Source: Panulirus ornatus (taxonomy: Eukaryota > Arthropoda > Malacostraca > Decapoda > Palinuridae). From it: a stretch of 64,000 nucleotides of DNA. A program made the translations under genes and the position numbers. Below, piece by piece: positions 1 to 10,477 of this stretch. The notes beneath the pieces were generated by a model. It saw only the letters and a list, made by a program, of their open reading frames with translations. It was not told the origin of the DNA and made no database searches. Numbering within the stretch: the first letter of the stretch is position 1; each line of letters starts with the position of its first letter. The stretch lies in contig NC_092264.1 in assembly GCF_036320965.1 (NCBI RefSeq), forward strand, positions 10,267,388 through 10,331,387, written 5' to 3'.

Positions 1-327
1 AATTGGAGGTGAAAAGATGGAGTGAAAAAGATTTTGTGTGATCGGGGCCTGAACATGCAGGAGGGTGAAAGGAGGGCAAGAAATAGAGTGAATTGGAGTC
101 ATGTGGTATACAGGGGTTGACATGCTGTCAGTGGATTGAAGCAAGGCATGTGAAGCGTCTGGGGTAAACCATGGAAAGCTGTGTAGGTATGTATATTTGC
201 GTGTGTGGACGTGTGTATGTACATGTGTATGGGGGGGGGGTTGGGCCATTTCTTTCGTCTGTTTCCTTGCGCTACCTCGCAAACGCGGGAGACAGCGACA
301 AAGTATAAAAAAAAAAAAAAAAAAAAA
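1..327 (+). mobile_element. LINE-A 3' end, young subfamily
   Basis: This is the last part of the LINE-A reverse-transcriptase ORF (the terminal NWS.VVYRG motif around 90-118) followed by the short young-type 3' UTR. The UTR contains the conserved end CGCAAACGCGGGAGACAGCG, then AAAGTATA and an A tract of about 20. The upstream part lies outside the window or is truncated at its edge. The short UTR and clean A tail mark it as recent. It sits directly against a gypsy integrase relic, which it may have interrupted. Confidence 0.85.
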
Positions 328-690
328 CTTTGTGAAATACTGAAAATATAATTTTGCCAGGCATGGGACACCTCAAACTTTTCACAGTGACAATGGCCCA
401 CAGTTCAAAGCAGTAGAATTTAAGAATTCTCTAAGTCATGTGGGATAGACCACGCAACTTCCTCCCCCTATTATCCAAAAAGTAATGGCCTGGTAGAAAA
501 AAAGTGTACAGACAGTAAAGAAGCTGATGAAGAAGGCAGCCAAAGAGGGCAAGGATCCTTATCTAAGTGTGCTGGATTATAGAAATACTCCTGTTGTGGG
601 GTCAGCAAGCCCCAGTCAGTTACTGTTTGGTAGGAGAACACGAACCACCCTCCCCACTTCTGAAGCCTTGTGATGAGCAGAGACACAAGA
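328..690 (+). pseudogene. Ty3/gypsy-type integrase core relic
   Basis: Conceptual translation over several frames gives the C-terminal half of a retroelement integrase core: HSDNGPQF (second catalytic Asp), then SSPYYPKSNGLVEK (catalytic Glu region), then YRNTP and QLLFGRRTRTTLPTS. This order is typical of Ty3/gypsy integrases, and BEL is the main alternative. An in-frame TAG near 447 and at least one frameshift break the reading frame. No LTR, protease or RT is visible. The right edge passes into a minus-strand LINE-A fragment, and the exact boundary between about 668 and 706 is uncertain. Confidence 0.75.
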
Positions 691-705
691 CCCACTTACT
701 ATCAG

Positions 706-1454
706 ACACCTCCTGCCTCTTTCTTTTATACATCTCCCACTCATTTGCATTATTTCCCTGCAAAAATCGTCCAAATGCCTCTCTCTTCTCTTTCACTAAT
801 AATCTTACTTCTTCATCCCACCACTCACTACCCTCTCTAACCTGCCCACCTCCCACGCTTCTCATGCCACAAGCATCTTTTGCACAAGCCATCACTGCTT
901 CCCTAAATACATCCCATTCCTCCCCCACTCCCCTTACCTACTTTGTTCTCACCTTTTTCCATTCTATACTCAGTCTCTCCTGGTACTTCCTCACACACAT
1001 CTCCTTCCCAAGCTCACTTACTCTCACCACTCTCTTCATCCCAACATTCTCTCTTCTTTTCTGAAAACCTCTACAATTCTTCACCTTCGCCTCCACAAGA
1101 TAATGATCAGACATCCTCCAGTTGCACCTCTCAGCACATTAACATCCAAAAGTCTCTCTTTCACGCCTATCAATTAGCACGTAATCCAATAACGCTCTCT
1201 GGCAATCTCTCCTACTTACATACGTATACTTATGTATATCTCGCTTTTTAAACCAGGTATTCCCAATCACCAGTCCTTTTTCAGCACATAAATCTACACG
1301 CTCTTCACCATTTCCATTTACAACACTGAACACCCCATGTATACCAATTATTCCCTCAACTGCCACATTACTCACCTTTGCATTCAAATCACCCATCACT
1401 ATAACCCGGTCTTGTGCATCAACACCACTAACACACTCATTCAGCTACTCCCAT
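706..1454 (-). mobile_element. LINE-A internal fragment (endonuclease and linker)
   Basis: On the minus strand this encodes the second half of the endonuclease (MGDLNAKVSNVAVEG near 1390, then the RRD.QRALLDYVLIDRR block) and the basic linker up to the KRKRQEV region. Both ends are truncated: there is no 5' leader, RT or 3' UTR. Frameshifts split it into several frames. Confidence 0.85.
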
Positions 1455-1529
1455 AAAAGAGATGGGGCATGAATGTTAAGCTCCTACCTTGTACTGCACA
1501 AAAAGCTTACCTTCTCTATGTGATATCAA

Positions 1530-2107
1530 TAGACTATCTATCTATCTATCTATTTATTTATATCTCTGAAGCCCATTCTCTTTGGGAACTCACTTAAGGG
1601 AGTGGCCACGACAAAAGTGTCTCCATGACTGGTGAACTCCACTGCCGCTTCTTAGTCTTTTAGTGCCTCACTCTTAACAGGCCACTAGCAGAGGGGAACG
1701 CAAGCGCAGTGTTTGTGGAGACTCCTACAAAAATGTTCCAACCTGCTACTTCTACTTAACATTACTGTCTAATGTACCTACCTACTACTTCTATCTGCTG
1801 CTCATATTATTTTGCCAAAAGTCAGGGTTAGCACAAAGTGCTCACCACAGGAAACTATAGCTAGAGTTATGAAGAATGAGCTGTGTGATTTAAGTGCTGT
1901 CTCATGGTGTGTGTGACAAGGAGAAATTGTATGTTTGTGGACAGAATGCCAGCAGTACACAAGTGAGTATGACAGAAAAAAGACAGCTACCTGGGTCAGA
2001 GGAGTGTAACCTGACAACCACTGAAGTGCTGGCTCACTAAACAGCTGTCACTAAAACTCCTGATACCCTAGCAGGATGCACTGTTTGGTTACTGCCTACC
2101 AACTGCT
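1530..2107 (-). repeat. GATA-tailed interspersed repeat, copy 1
   Basis: A member of a 500-580 bp family, oriented by its (GATA)n tail, which appears here as TATCTATC at 1530-1549. From the tail inward it holds a GGAACTC block, CTGCCGCTTCTTAG, AACAGGCCACTAGCAGAGGG, a run of ACTTCTACNTAATG-like short units, TTTGTGGACAGAATGCCAG, and CTGCCTACCAACTGCTACC at the far end. No ORF is conserved between copies. Similar copies lie at 4429, 9194, 12933, 27925 and 57602. Confidence 0.8.
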
Positions 2108-2612
2108 ACCTTTTACCAACTGCTATCTACCTATTAACAGAATGTTTGTGCTAATTTCGTTTGTTTTAATTTTTCCCACGTTTGGGCTCAATTTCTTCAA
2201 TCTAAAAAATCTCTCTGAAAGTATTATATTGGGATTGGAAAGGTTTTCTCTGCCTAGATATGTAAAAAACTACACTTTTATACCATTTGTTATATCCCAG
2301 GCAAGATATACTGACATGTTCTAAATGGAACTAATATTCATTCAAAAAACTGACAGTGGTGATGTAATGGTATAGTCTAAGTGAAGAAACTTTCAATGCA
2401 GGCAATACAGAAAAACGGAAAAATTCAAAATCCTTGCAATAATAAAGAGTTTAAGTGATGGGAACCCAGAGGGGTAGAACTCCCGAGACTTTAATTAGAT
2501 GGAGTTGTTTCCACATTATTTATCCTCATCTATGTTTTAATTCCAATGATATTCACTGATAATATACATGGATAGATAGACTTTCAATAAATGAAATATT
2601 ATCATTTTACTT
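2108..2612. other. unassigned AT-rich spacer
   Basis: About 500 bases between a GATA-tailed repeat and a LINE-A copy. I see no recognisable coding motif, tandem repeat or repeat-family match. The open frame on the plus strand at 2076-2324 has no family features. Confidence 0.5.
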
Positions 2613-4378
2613 ATTATACTTTGTCGCTGTCTCCTGCATTAACGAGGTAGCGCAAGGAAACAAGACAAAAGAATGGCCTAACCCACACACACATACACAT
2701 GTATATACATACATGCTCAAACACGCACATATACATACCTATACATTTCAACCTATACATATATTCACATACATAGACCTATACATATATACCCATGCAC
2801 ATAATTCATACTTGCTGCCTTTATTCATTCCTGTCGCATGCGCACGAGGTAACGCAAGGAAAAGACAACAAAGACCACGTTTGTTCACACTCATTCTCTA
2901 GCTGTCATGTATAATGCAACGAAACCACAGCTCCCTTTCCACATTTAGGCCCCACAAAACTTTCCAAGGTTTACCCCAGATGCTTCACATGCCCTGGTTC
3001 AATCCATTGACAGCACGTCGACCCCAGTATACCACATTGTTCCAATTCACTCTATCCCTTGCATGCCTTTCACTCTCCTGCATGTTCAGGCCCAGATCGC
3101 TCAAAATCTTTTTCACTCCATCTTTCCATGTCCACTTTGGTCTCCCACTTCTCCTTGTTCCCTCCACCTCTGACACATATATCATCTTTGTCAATCTTTC
3201 CTCACTCCATTTGACCAAACCATTTCATTACACCTTCTTCTGCTCTCTCAACCACACTCTTTTTATTACCACACATCTCTCTTACCCTTTCATTACTTAC
3301 TCGATCAAACCACCTCACACCACATATTGTCCTCAAACATCTCATTTCCAACACATCCACCCTCCTCTACACAATCCTATCTATAGCCCACGCCTCACGA
3401 CCAAATAACATTGTTGGAACCACTATTCCTTCAAACATACCCATTTTTGCTTTCTAAGATAACATTCTCGACTTCCATACAATTTTCAACACTCCCAGAA
3501 CATTTGCACCCTCCCCAACCCTGTAACTCACTTCTGCTTCCATGGTTCCATCCCCTGCCAAATCCACTCCCAGATATCTAAAACACTTCACTTCCTCCAG
3601 TTTTTCTCCATTCAAACTTATCACCCAAATGACTTGTCCCACAACCCAAATGTACCTAATAACCTTGCTCTTATTCATATTTACTCTTAGCTTTCTTCTT
3701 TCACACACTTTACCAAACTCAGTCACCAGCTTCTGCAGTTTCTCACCCGAATCAGCCACCAGCACTGTATCATCAGCAAACAACAAATGACTCACTTCCC
3801 AAGCCCTCTCATCCACAACAGACTGCATACTTGCCCCTCTCTCCAAAGCTCTCGCATTCACCTCCCTAACAACCCCATCCATAAACAAATTAAACAACCA
3901 CAGAGACATTACGCATCCCGCCGCAAACCGACATTCACTGAGAACCACCTCCCTAACAACCTCATCCATAAACAAATTAAACAACCATAGAGACATTACG
4001 CACCCATGCCGCAAACCGACATTCACTGAGAACCAATCAATTTCCTCGCTTCCTGCTCGTACACATGCCTTCCATCCTTGATAAAAAACTTTCACTGCTT
4101 CCAGCAACTTGCCTCCCACACCATATATTCTTAATACCTTCCACAGAGCATCTCTATCAACTCTAACATATGCCTTCTCCAGATCCATAATGCTACATAC
4201 AAATCCATTTGTTTTTCTAAGTATTTCTCATACGTTCTTCAAAGCAAATACCTGATCACACATCCTCTACCACTTCTGAAGCCACACTGCTCTTCCCCAA
4301 TCTGATGCTCTGTACATGCCTTCACCCTCTCAATCAAAATCCTCCCATATAATTTCCCAGGAACACTCAACAAATACT
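2613..4378 (-). mobile_element. LINE-A copy, 5'-truncated, RT to 3' end
   Basis: The 3' terminus lies at the left edge (TATACTTTGTCGCTGTCTCC near 2617). It is followed leftward-in by the old long 3' UTR (2640-2990), then the RT in minus orientation up to about SIPGKL.G. RT block A (MDLEKAYVRVDRDALWK), block B (GLRHGCVMSLWLFNLFMD) and the LLFADDTVLVADS catalytic motif lie in one 244-codon frame at 3454-4188. The copy is a pseudogene: the C-terminal part is out of frame, and block B is duplicated in tandem (3868-4030). The endonuclease is missing. Confidence 0.9.
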
Positions 4379-4428
4379 CTACTCATGCACAACAAAACAT
4401 ATCATTTACCTTTTCCACAACATGATTT

Positions 4429-4985
4429 CTATCTATCTACATCTCTGATGTCTGTTCCTACTGGAACTCCCTAAACGGTGTGGCCAAAGCAATAGTCTCC
4501 ATAAATAGTGGACTCCACTGCTGCTTCTTAGCCTTCAGCACCTTACCCCAGAACAGGCCACTGGCAGAGGGCAACTCTAGTGCAGCGTTTGCAGAGGCTC
4601 CTACATAATGTTTTTACTGGCAACTTCTACCTGATGCTTCTACCTACTACTTCTACCTAATGTTTCTATCTAATTCTCTGGCCTAAATGTTCCTACCTAT
4701 AACTTATATCTATTGCTCCCACCATTTTGCCAAAAGGCAGGGATAGCATATAGTGCTCAACACAGAAATATCTAGAATTACACAGTATCAGATGTGTGAG
4801 TTGAGTATTGTCAAGTGTTATGTACAAGGTAAGATTGTCTGTTTGTGGACAGAATATCAGTAGTCCATGCGTGGGTGAGGCAGAAAAGCAATACAGCTAT
4901 CTGGGTCAGAGAGGTGCAATTTGACAACCACTGAAGTGATGGCTCACTACATGAGCATCACTAGCCCTCCCAATAACCAGGTGGT
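4429..4985 (-). repeat. GATA-tailed interspersed repeat, copy 2
   Basis: Same family as 1530-2107. The tail appears as CTATCTATCTAC at 4430, then a GGAACTCCCTAAACGGTG block, GGCCACTGGCAGAGGGCAAC, repeated ACTTCTACCTAATG units at 4620-4690, and TTTGTGGACAGAATATCAG. The distal end is shortened at CCAATAACCAGGTGG. No coding content. Confidence 0.8.
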
Positions 4986-5494
4986 GAAATTTCATACAAA
5001 AATAGCTATCTTTCTTTAAGCTTATATAAAACAAATTCTAGATAAACTTTTCAGTATCATTTCAGTAAAGAAACAGTATTTCTATTTCAATAACACTGCA
5101 ATTCTATCAAAAGAGATATAAACACATTCAGCACTAGAATGCCCATTCCCTAAGAGTGTCAGAAATGTGCATAAAGATTTAATTTACAATGTGCTAATAA
5201 TCTTATTAGGATCAGAGAAAATGTTTTGCCACCAGTATTAGATCCTATCTTTAATGTAACATTAAAACAAGAAATTTCAGAGAAGACACCCTATCTAATC
5301 ACACAGTGCTTGAGTTTATGTGATTAGTGGGGATTAAAGATGATAATGAGTTCAAGTTTTTATGAAATAAAAGTGTGGGAGCTATTGAAAGCAAAACATT
5401 TTTGACACAAACACATATCAAAAAATTAAAATCCCTAATTGGAATACAAAACAGCATTACAAAAGGTACTGTGAAACCCATAAAAAGGGGATGA
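4986..5494. other. unassigned AT-rich spacer
   Basis: About 500 bases with no motif, ORF or repeat match that I can support. Confidence 0.45.
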
Positions 5495-5862
5495 GAACAT
5501 AGGGGTATGAGAGATATGGCAAGTAATGCCAAAGGAAAGAATCTTGGAGTGGTAGAGTGGGCGAACACACAATACTTTGAGGTGGTTTGGGCATGTGGAA
5601 AGAATGCAAGATGAGGAGTTTACAAGGAGAGTGTATGATAGTACAGTTAAAGGTGTTAGTGTGAGGAAGATAATTTGTGACATGGGGAAATATAGTGGAA
5701 GAGTACCGGAAGGAGAGAAATACAGGAAGAATGCACTGAATAGTGTATGCAAGGGAGGCATGTAAGGTCAGGGATAAGTGGAGACTCTTCTGTCATGGAT
5801 AGCCCCTTGATGTAAGTTCCCAAAAGGAATGGGCATCAGGGATATAGATAGACATATAGCAT
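5495..5862 (+). mobile_element. LINE-B 3' end: RT C-terminus and GATA tail
   Basis: A second, divergent LINE. Its ORF end reads LRWFGHVERMQDEEFTRRVY at 5577-5640, the same C-terminal motif class as LINE-A but clearly a different sequence. It stops at the TAA in 5763-5765. A short 3' UTR follows, with CCCCTTGATGTAAGTTCCC, GGCATCAGGGATATAGATAGAC and a short GATA-like tail. This last stretch aligns with the tail of the GATA-tailed repeats. A frameshift lies just before LRWFG. Only the 3' end is present, and it appears to sit beside or within a LINE-C fragment. Confidence 0.65.
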
Positions 5863-6052
5863 TTTCTAACTGGGTTCTAATTACCAGTGGATTACAGCAA
5901 GGCTTTGTCTTCAGGCTAGTAATGTACCTAATCTATGCAAATGAGATATCTTAAGGGCCAGAATCAAACATGAATATATTTGTGGATGGTATTAAAATCA
6001 TGAGAAATAAAGAATTACTAAGACTGCATAAACCTGTACATAGACTTGGACA
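5863..6052 (+). mobile_element. LINE-C (CR1/jockey-like) RT fragment, left part
   Basis: Decayed reverse-transcriptase sequence. SGLPQG is the G.PQGS block, MYLIYANEI the following helix, and MNIFVDGIKIM the position of the catalytic FADD motif, here degraded to FVDG. The reading then passes to D-C-x-x-L-x-x-DLD near 6021-6052, where a GATA-tailed repeat has inserted. The match resumes at 9688. CR1, L2 and jockey clades cannot be separated from so little sequence. Confidence 0.6.
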
Positions 6053-6105
6053 GGTAGGTAGATGGTAGGCAGCAACTGGCCTTTGAGGTATATTACCAGG
6101 ATTAC
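6053..6105 (+). repeat. 5' piece of GATA-tailed repeat, duplicated by LINE-A insertion
   Basis: GGTAGGTAGATGGTAGGCAG and the following GGTATATTACCAGG match 9194-9243. Together with the LINE-C bases before it (from 6019), it forms the left arm of an approximately 85-base direct repeat that flanks the LINE-A copy at 6106-9159. Confidence 0.75.
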
Positions 6106-8855
6106 TGAGTGAATGTGTTAGCAATTTTGATGCACGAGACCGGGATATAGTGATGGGTGATTTAAATGCAAAGGTGAGTAATGTGGCAGTTGAGGGAATA
6201 ATTGGTGTACATGGGGTGTTCAGTGTTGTAAAGGGAAATGGTGAAGAGCATGTTGATTTGTGCTGAAAAAAGGACTGGTGATTGGGAATACCTGGTTTAA
6301 AAAGAGATATATACGTAAGTATATGTATATAAGTAGGAGAGATGGCCAGAGAGCATCATTGGATGACGTGTTAATTGATAGGTGCATGAAAGAGAGACTT
6401 TTGGATGTTAATGTGCTGATAGGGGCAACTGGAGGGATGCCTAATCACCATCTTGTGGAGGCAAAGGTGAAGATTTGTAGAGGTTTTCAGAAAAGAAGAG
6501 AGAATGTTGGGGTGAAGAGAGTGGTGAGAGTAAGTAAGCTTGGGAAGGAGACTCATGTGAGGAAGTACCAGGAGAGGCTGAGTGCAGAATGGAAAAAGAT
6601 GAGAGCAAAGGACGTAAGGGGAGAGGGGGAGGAATGGGCTGTATTTAGGGAAGCAGTGATGGCTTGCACAAAAGACGCATGTTGCATGAGAAACGTGCGA
6701 GGTGGGCAAATTAGAAAGGGTAGTGAGTAGTGGGATGAAAAAGTAAGATTATTAGTGAAAGATAAGAGAGAGGCTTTTGGACAATTTTTGCAGGGAAACA
6801 GTGCAAACAACTGGGAGATGTATAAAAGAAAGAGGCAGGAGGTCAAGACAAAGGTGCAAGAGGTGAAAAAGAGGGCAAATGAGAGTAAGGGTGAGAGAGT
6901 ATCATTAAATTTTAGGGAGAATAAAAAGATGTTTTGGAAGAGGTAAAAAAAAGTGAGTAAGACAAGAAAACAAATGGGAACATCAGTGAAGGGGGCTTAT
7001 GGGGAGGTAATAACAAGTAGTGGTGATGTCAGAAGATGGAGTGAGTATTTTGAAGGTTTGTTGAATGTGTTAGATGACAGAGTGGCAGATTTAGGGTGTT
7101 TTTGGTCAAGGTGGTGTGCGAAGTGAGAGGGGTCAGGGAGAATGGTTTGGTAAACAGAGAAGAGGTAGTGAAAGCTTTGCAGATGATGAAAGCTGGCAAG
7201 GCGGTGGCTTTGGATGGCACTGCAGTGGAACTTATCAAAAAAGGGGGTGACTGTGTTGTTGACTGGTTGGTGAGGATATTCAATGTATGCATGGCTCATG
7301 GTGAAGTACCTGATGATTGGTGGAATGCATGCATAGTGCCATTGTACAAAGGCAAAGGGGATAAAGGTGAATGTTCAAATCACAGAGGTATAAGTCTGTT
7401 GAGTATTCCTGGGAAATCATATGGGAGGGTATTGATTGAGAGGGTGAAGACATGTACAGAGCATCAGACTGGGGAAGAGCAGTGTGGTTTCAGAAGTGGT
7501 AGAGGATGTATGGATCAGGTGTTTGCTTTGAAGAATGTATGTGAGAAATACTTAGAAAAAAAAATGGATTTGTAAGTAGCATTTATGGATCTGGAGAAAG
7601 CATATGATAAGAGTTGATAGAAATGCTCTGTGGAAGGTATTAAGAGTATATGGTGTGGAAGGCAAGTTGCTAGAAGCAGTGAGAAGTTTTTATCAAGGAT
7701 GTAAGGCATGTGTATAAGTAAGAAGAGAGGAAAGTGATTGGTTCTCAGTGAATGTCAGCTTGCGGTAAGGGTGCGTGATGTCTCCATGGCTGTTTAATTT
7801 GTTTATGGGTGGGGTTGTTAGGGAGGTGAATGCAAGAGTTTTGGAGAGAGGATCAAGTATGTAGTCCGATGAGGATGAGAGGGCTTGGGAAGTGAGTCAG
7901 TTGTTGTTCGCTGATGATACAGCTCTGGTGTCTGATTTGGGTGAGAAACTGCAGAAGTTAGTGACTGAGTTCAGTAAAGTATGTGAAAGAAGAAAGCTGA
8001 GAGTAAATGTGAATAAGAGCACAGTTATTAGGTACAGTAGGGTTGAGGGACAAGTCAATTGGGAGGTAAGTTTGAATGAAGAAAAACTGGAGAAAGTGAA
8101 GCGCTTTAGATATCTGGGAGTGGATTTGAAAGCAGGTGGAATTGTGGAAGCGGAAGCGAGTCACAGGGTGGGGAAGGGGGCGAAGGTTCTGGGAGCGTTG
8201 AAGAATGTGTGGAAGGTGAAAACATTATCTCGGAAAGCAAAAATGGGTATGTGTGAAGGAATAGTGGTTCCAACAATGGTATATGGTTGTGAGGCATGGG
8301 CTATAGATAGGGTTGTGTGAAGAAGGGTGGATGTGTTGGAAATGAGATGTCTGAGGACAATATGTGGTGTAAGGTGGTTTGATCAAGTAAGTAATGAAAG
8401 GGTAAGAGAGATGTGTGGTAATAAAAAAAGCATGGTTGAGAGAGCAGAAGAGGGTGTATTGAAATGGTTTGGTCACATGGAGAAAATGAGTGAGGAAAGA
8501 TTGACGAAGAGGATATATGTGTCAGAGGTGGAGAGAACGAGGAGAAGTAGGAGACCAAATTGGAGGTGGGAGGATGGAGTGAAAAAGATTTTGAGCGATC
8601 TGGGCCTGAACATGCAGGAGGGTGAAAGGCGTGCAAGGAAAAGAGTGAATTGGAACAATGTGGTATACTGGGGTCGATGTGCTGTCAATGGAATGAACAA
8701 GGGGCATGTGAAGTGTCTGGGGTAAACCATGGAAAATTTTGTGGGGCCTAGATGTGGAAAGGGAGCTGTGGTTTCAGTGCATTACACATGACAGCTAGAG
8801 ATAGAGTGTGAACGAATGTGGCCTTTGTTGTCTTTTCCTAGTGCTATCCCGCATG

Positions 8856-8899
<44 letters not shown>

Positions 8900-9159
8900 G
8901 GTACCATTTCATGTGTGGCGGGGTGGCGATGGGAATGGCTAAGCAGTAAGTATGAATATGTACGTGTGTATATATGTATTTGTCTGTGTATGTATATGTA
9001 TGTATACATTGAAATGTATAGGTATGTATATGTGCATGTGTGGGCGTGTATGTATATACATGTGTACTTGGATGGGTTGGGCCATTCTTTCGTCTGTTTC
9101 CTTACGCTATCTCGCTAACACAGGAGACAGCGACAAAGTATAATAAATGAATATAAGTA
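6106..9159 (+). mobile_element. LINE-A copy, nearly full length, decayed
   Basis: It begins inside the endonuclease (LSECVSNFDARDRD.VMGDLNAKV, 6106-6180) and runs through the linker, the RT and an old-type 3' UTR, ending GACAGCGACAAAGTATAATAA. RT blocks are recognisable: NHRGISLLSIPGKS at about 7380, GFRSGRGCMDQVFALKNVCE, FNLFMGGVVREVN, LLFADDTALVSD at 7898, and LKWFGHMEKMSEERLTKRIY near 8460. At least five frame breaks or stops make it a pseudogene. It is inserted in a GATA-tailed repeat, with an approximately 85-base duplication on either side. Confidence 0.9.
8858..8897. repeat. (GT)n microsatellite in LINE-A 3' UTR
   Basis: About 20 uninterrupted GT units between GCATGCAT and GGGGGTACC. 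It lies at the position where other old LINE-A copies have GCATGTGTGCGAGG, so it looks like an expansion within the element. Confidence 0.95.
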
Positions 9160-9193
9160 TAAGACCGCATAAACCTGTACATAGACTTGGACA

Positions 9194-9687
9194 GGTAGGT
9201 AGCAGATGGTATGCAGCAAACGGCCAGGGAGGTATATTACCATGAATACCCGCCTGGGTATCAGAAAGGTTAGTTACATCTCTGACCCAAGTAACTGTCT
9301 TTTCATTCTGCCTCACTATCATGCGGACTACTAGCATTCTGTCCACAAACATATAATCTCTCCTTGTCATATGTAACACCCAACAACACTTAACTCATGC
9401 AGCTTATTCTTCATAGCTCTAGATTTTCTTGGCAAAATGGTTGAAGCAGTAAACAGAAGTAGTAGCTAGGAACATTTAGGCAGGAGCATTAGGTAGGAGC
9501 CTCTGAAAAAACTGCACCAGACTTGCCCTCTGCCAGTGGCCAGTTAAGGGTGAGGCACTAAAGGCTAAGAAGCGGCACTGGAGTTCTTCAATTATGGAGC
9601 CTCTGTTGCCATGGCCACTCCTTTGAGGGAGTTCCAATTGGAACAAGCATCAGAGATACAGATAGACAGATAGATAGATAGATGGAC
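9194..9687 (+). repeat. GATA-tailed interspersed repeat, copy 3
   Basis: A 494-bp copy with clear ends. It starts GGTAGGTAGCAGATGG and ends in CAGATAGATAGATAGATGGAC. An 11-base direct repeat, AGACTTGGACA, flanks it (9183-9193 and 9688-9698). Across that site the LINE-C reading is restored. It contains the family's CATTAGGTAGGAGC units near 9488-9500 and TTGCCCTCTGCCAGTGGCC. Confidence 0.85.
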
Positions 9688-9790
9688 AGACTTGGACAAT
9701 CTCCAGTGTTGGTTAGATAAAAGGTTTATGAGGATCAATATAACCAAAGGCAAAATAACAGGAATATAATGAAGTCAAAGGAGGTGCAGG
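9688..9790 (+). mobile_element. LINE-C RT fragment, right part
   Basis: It resumes the LINE-C reading after the GATA repeat: DLDNLQCW, then RFMRINITKGKI, the expected W-x(n)-M-x-x-N-x-x-K segment after the catalytic loop of CR1/jockey-type RTs. The match fades after about 9790. Confidence 0.55.
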
Positions 9791-10477
9791 TATCAATATA
9801 ATCTTTTAAGAATCGAAGAGTGAAATGAACTTAGAAGACAAAACATTCCTACGATCACCATATCAACTGAATTTTCAGGGGAATGCCATTCAAAATTCAC
9901 AATATTTTCTACAACACATTTAAATGCAAAAATCTCATCTTAACACCCTTTTAATTTTGCATTCATACTAATCACTTTCCCAAAAGAGGTTCTGTTATCA
10001 TATTCATATGAACTAACAGCAATCCCACTTCACTTTATCAGCTACAGTATTCACTTCCTTATAATTTTTGTATATACCCTTACTCGGCTAACTTTGTGTG
10101 GCAAAACAATTATCATCTTTGCCCAAATCAGAAGACTTTCACTTGGCCAGACAACCATATATACACTGCATACCCATATAAATACTGTTTTACCTTGACT
10201 TCATCATCTCAAACATTATACCATCTCCACAGTAATTCACTTTTTTTGCAAGTTAAACTACTAGTTTCCTTAAATGCTCATCTGTCATATCTTCTGGTCT
10301 TATAAATCTAATAAGCTTTTTTTGTAATCTTTAATTCTACCAACTTCATCCTTTAAATTTTAAGCAACACCTTCATTTTTCACTAGAACCTTTCTATAAG
10401 AATATTTCCTTTTACCTACTTTCAAAATTGATCACCAAGGAACTCTTGTTCATTACCTAATTCTTTTTCATGATCGC
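9791..10477. other. unassigned spacer
   Basis: AT-rich sequence with no recognisable coding motif or repeat-family member. It could hold the decayed rest of LINE-C, but I cannot support that by eye. Confidence 0.45.

Noticed and set aside
328..690. Complete LTR retrotransposon
   Set aside because: Only the integrase core is readable. No LTRs, primer-binding site, protease or RT are seen nearby.
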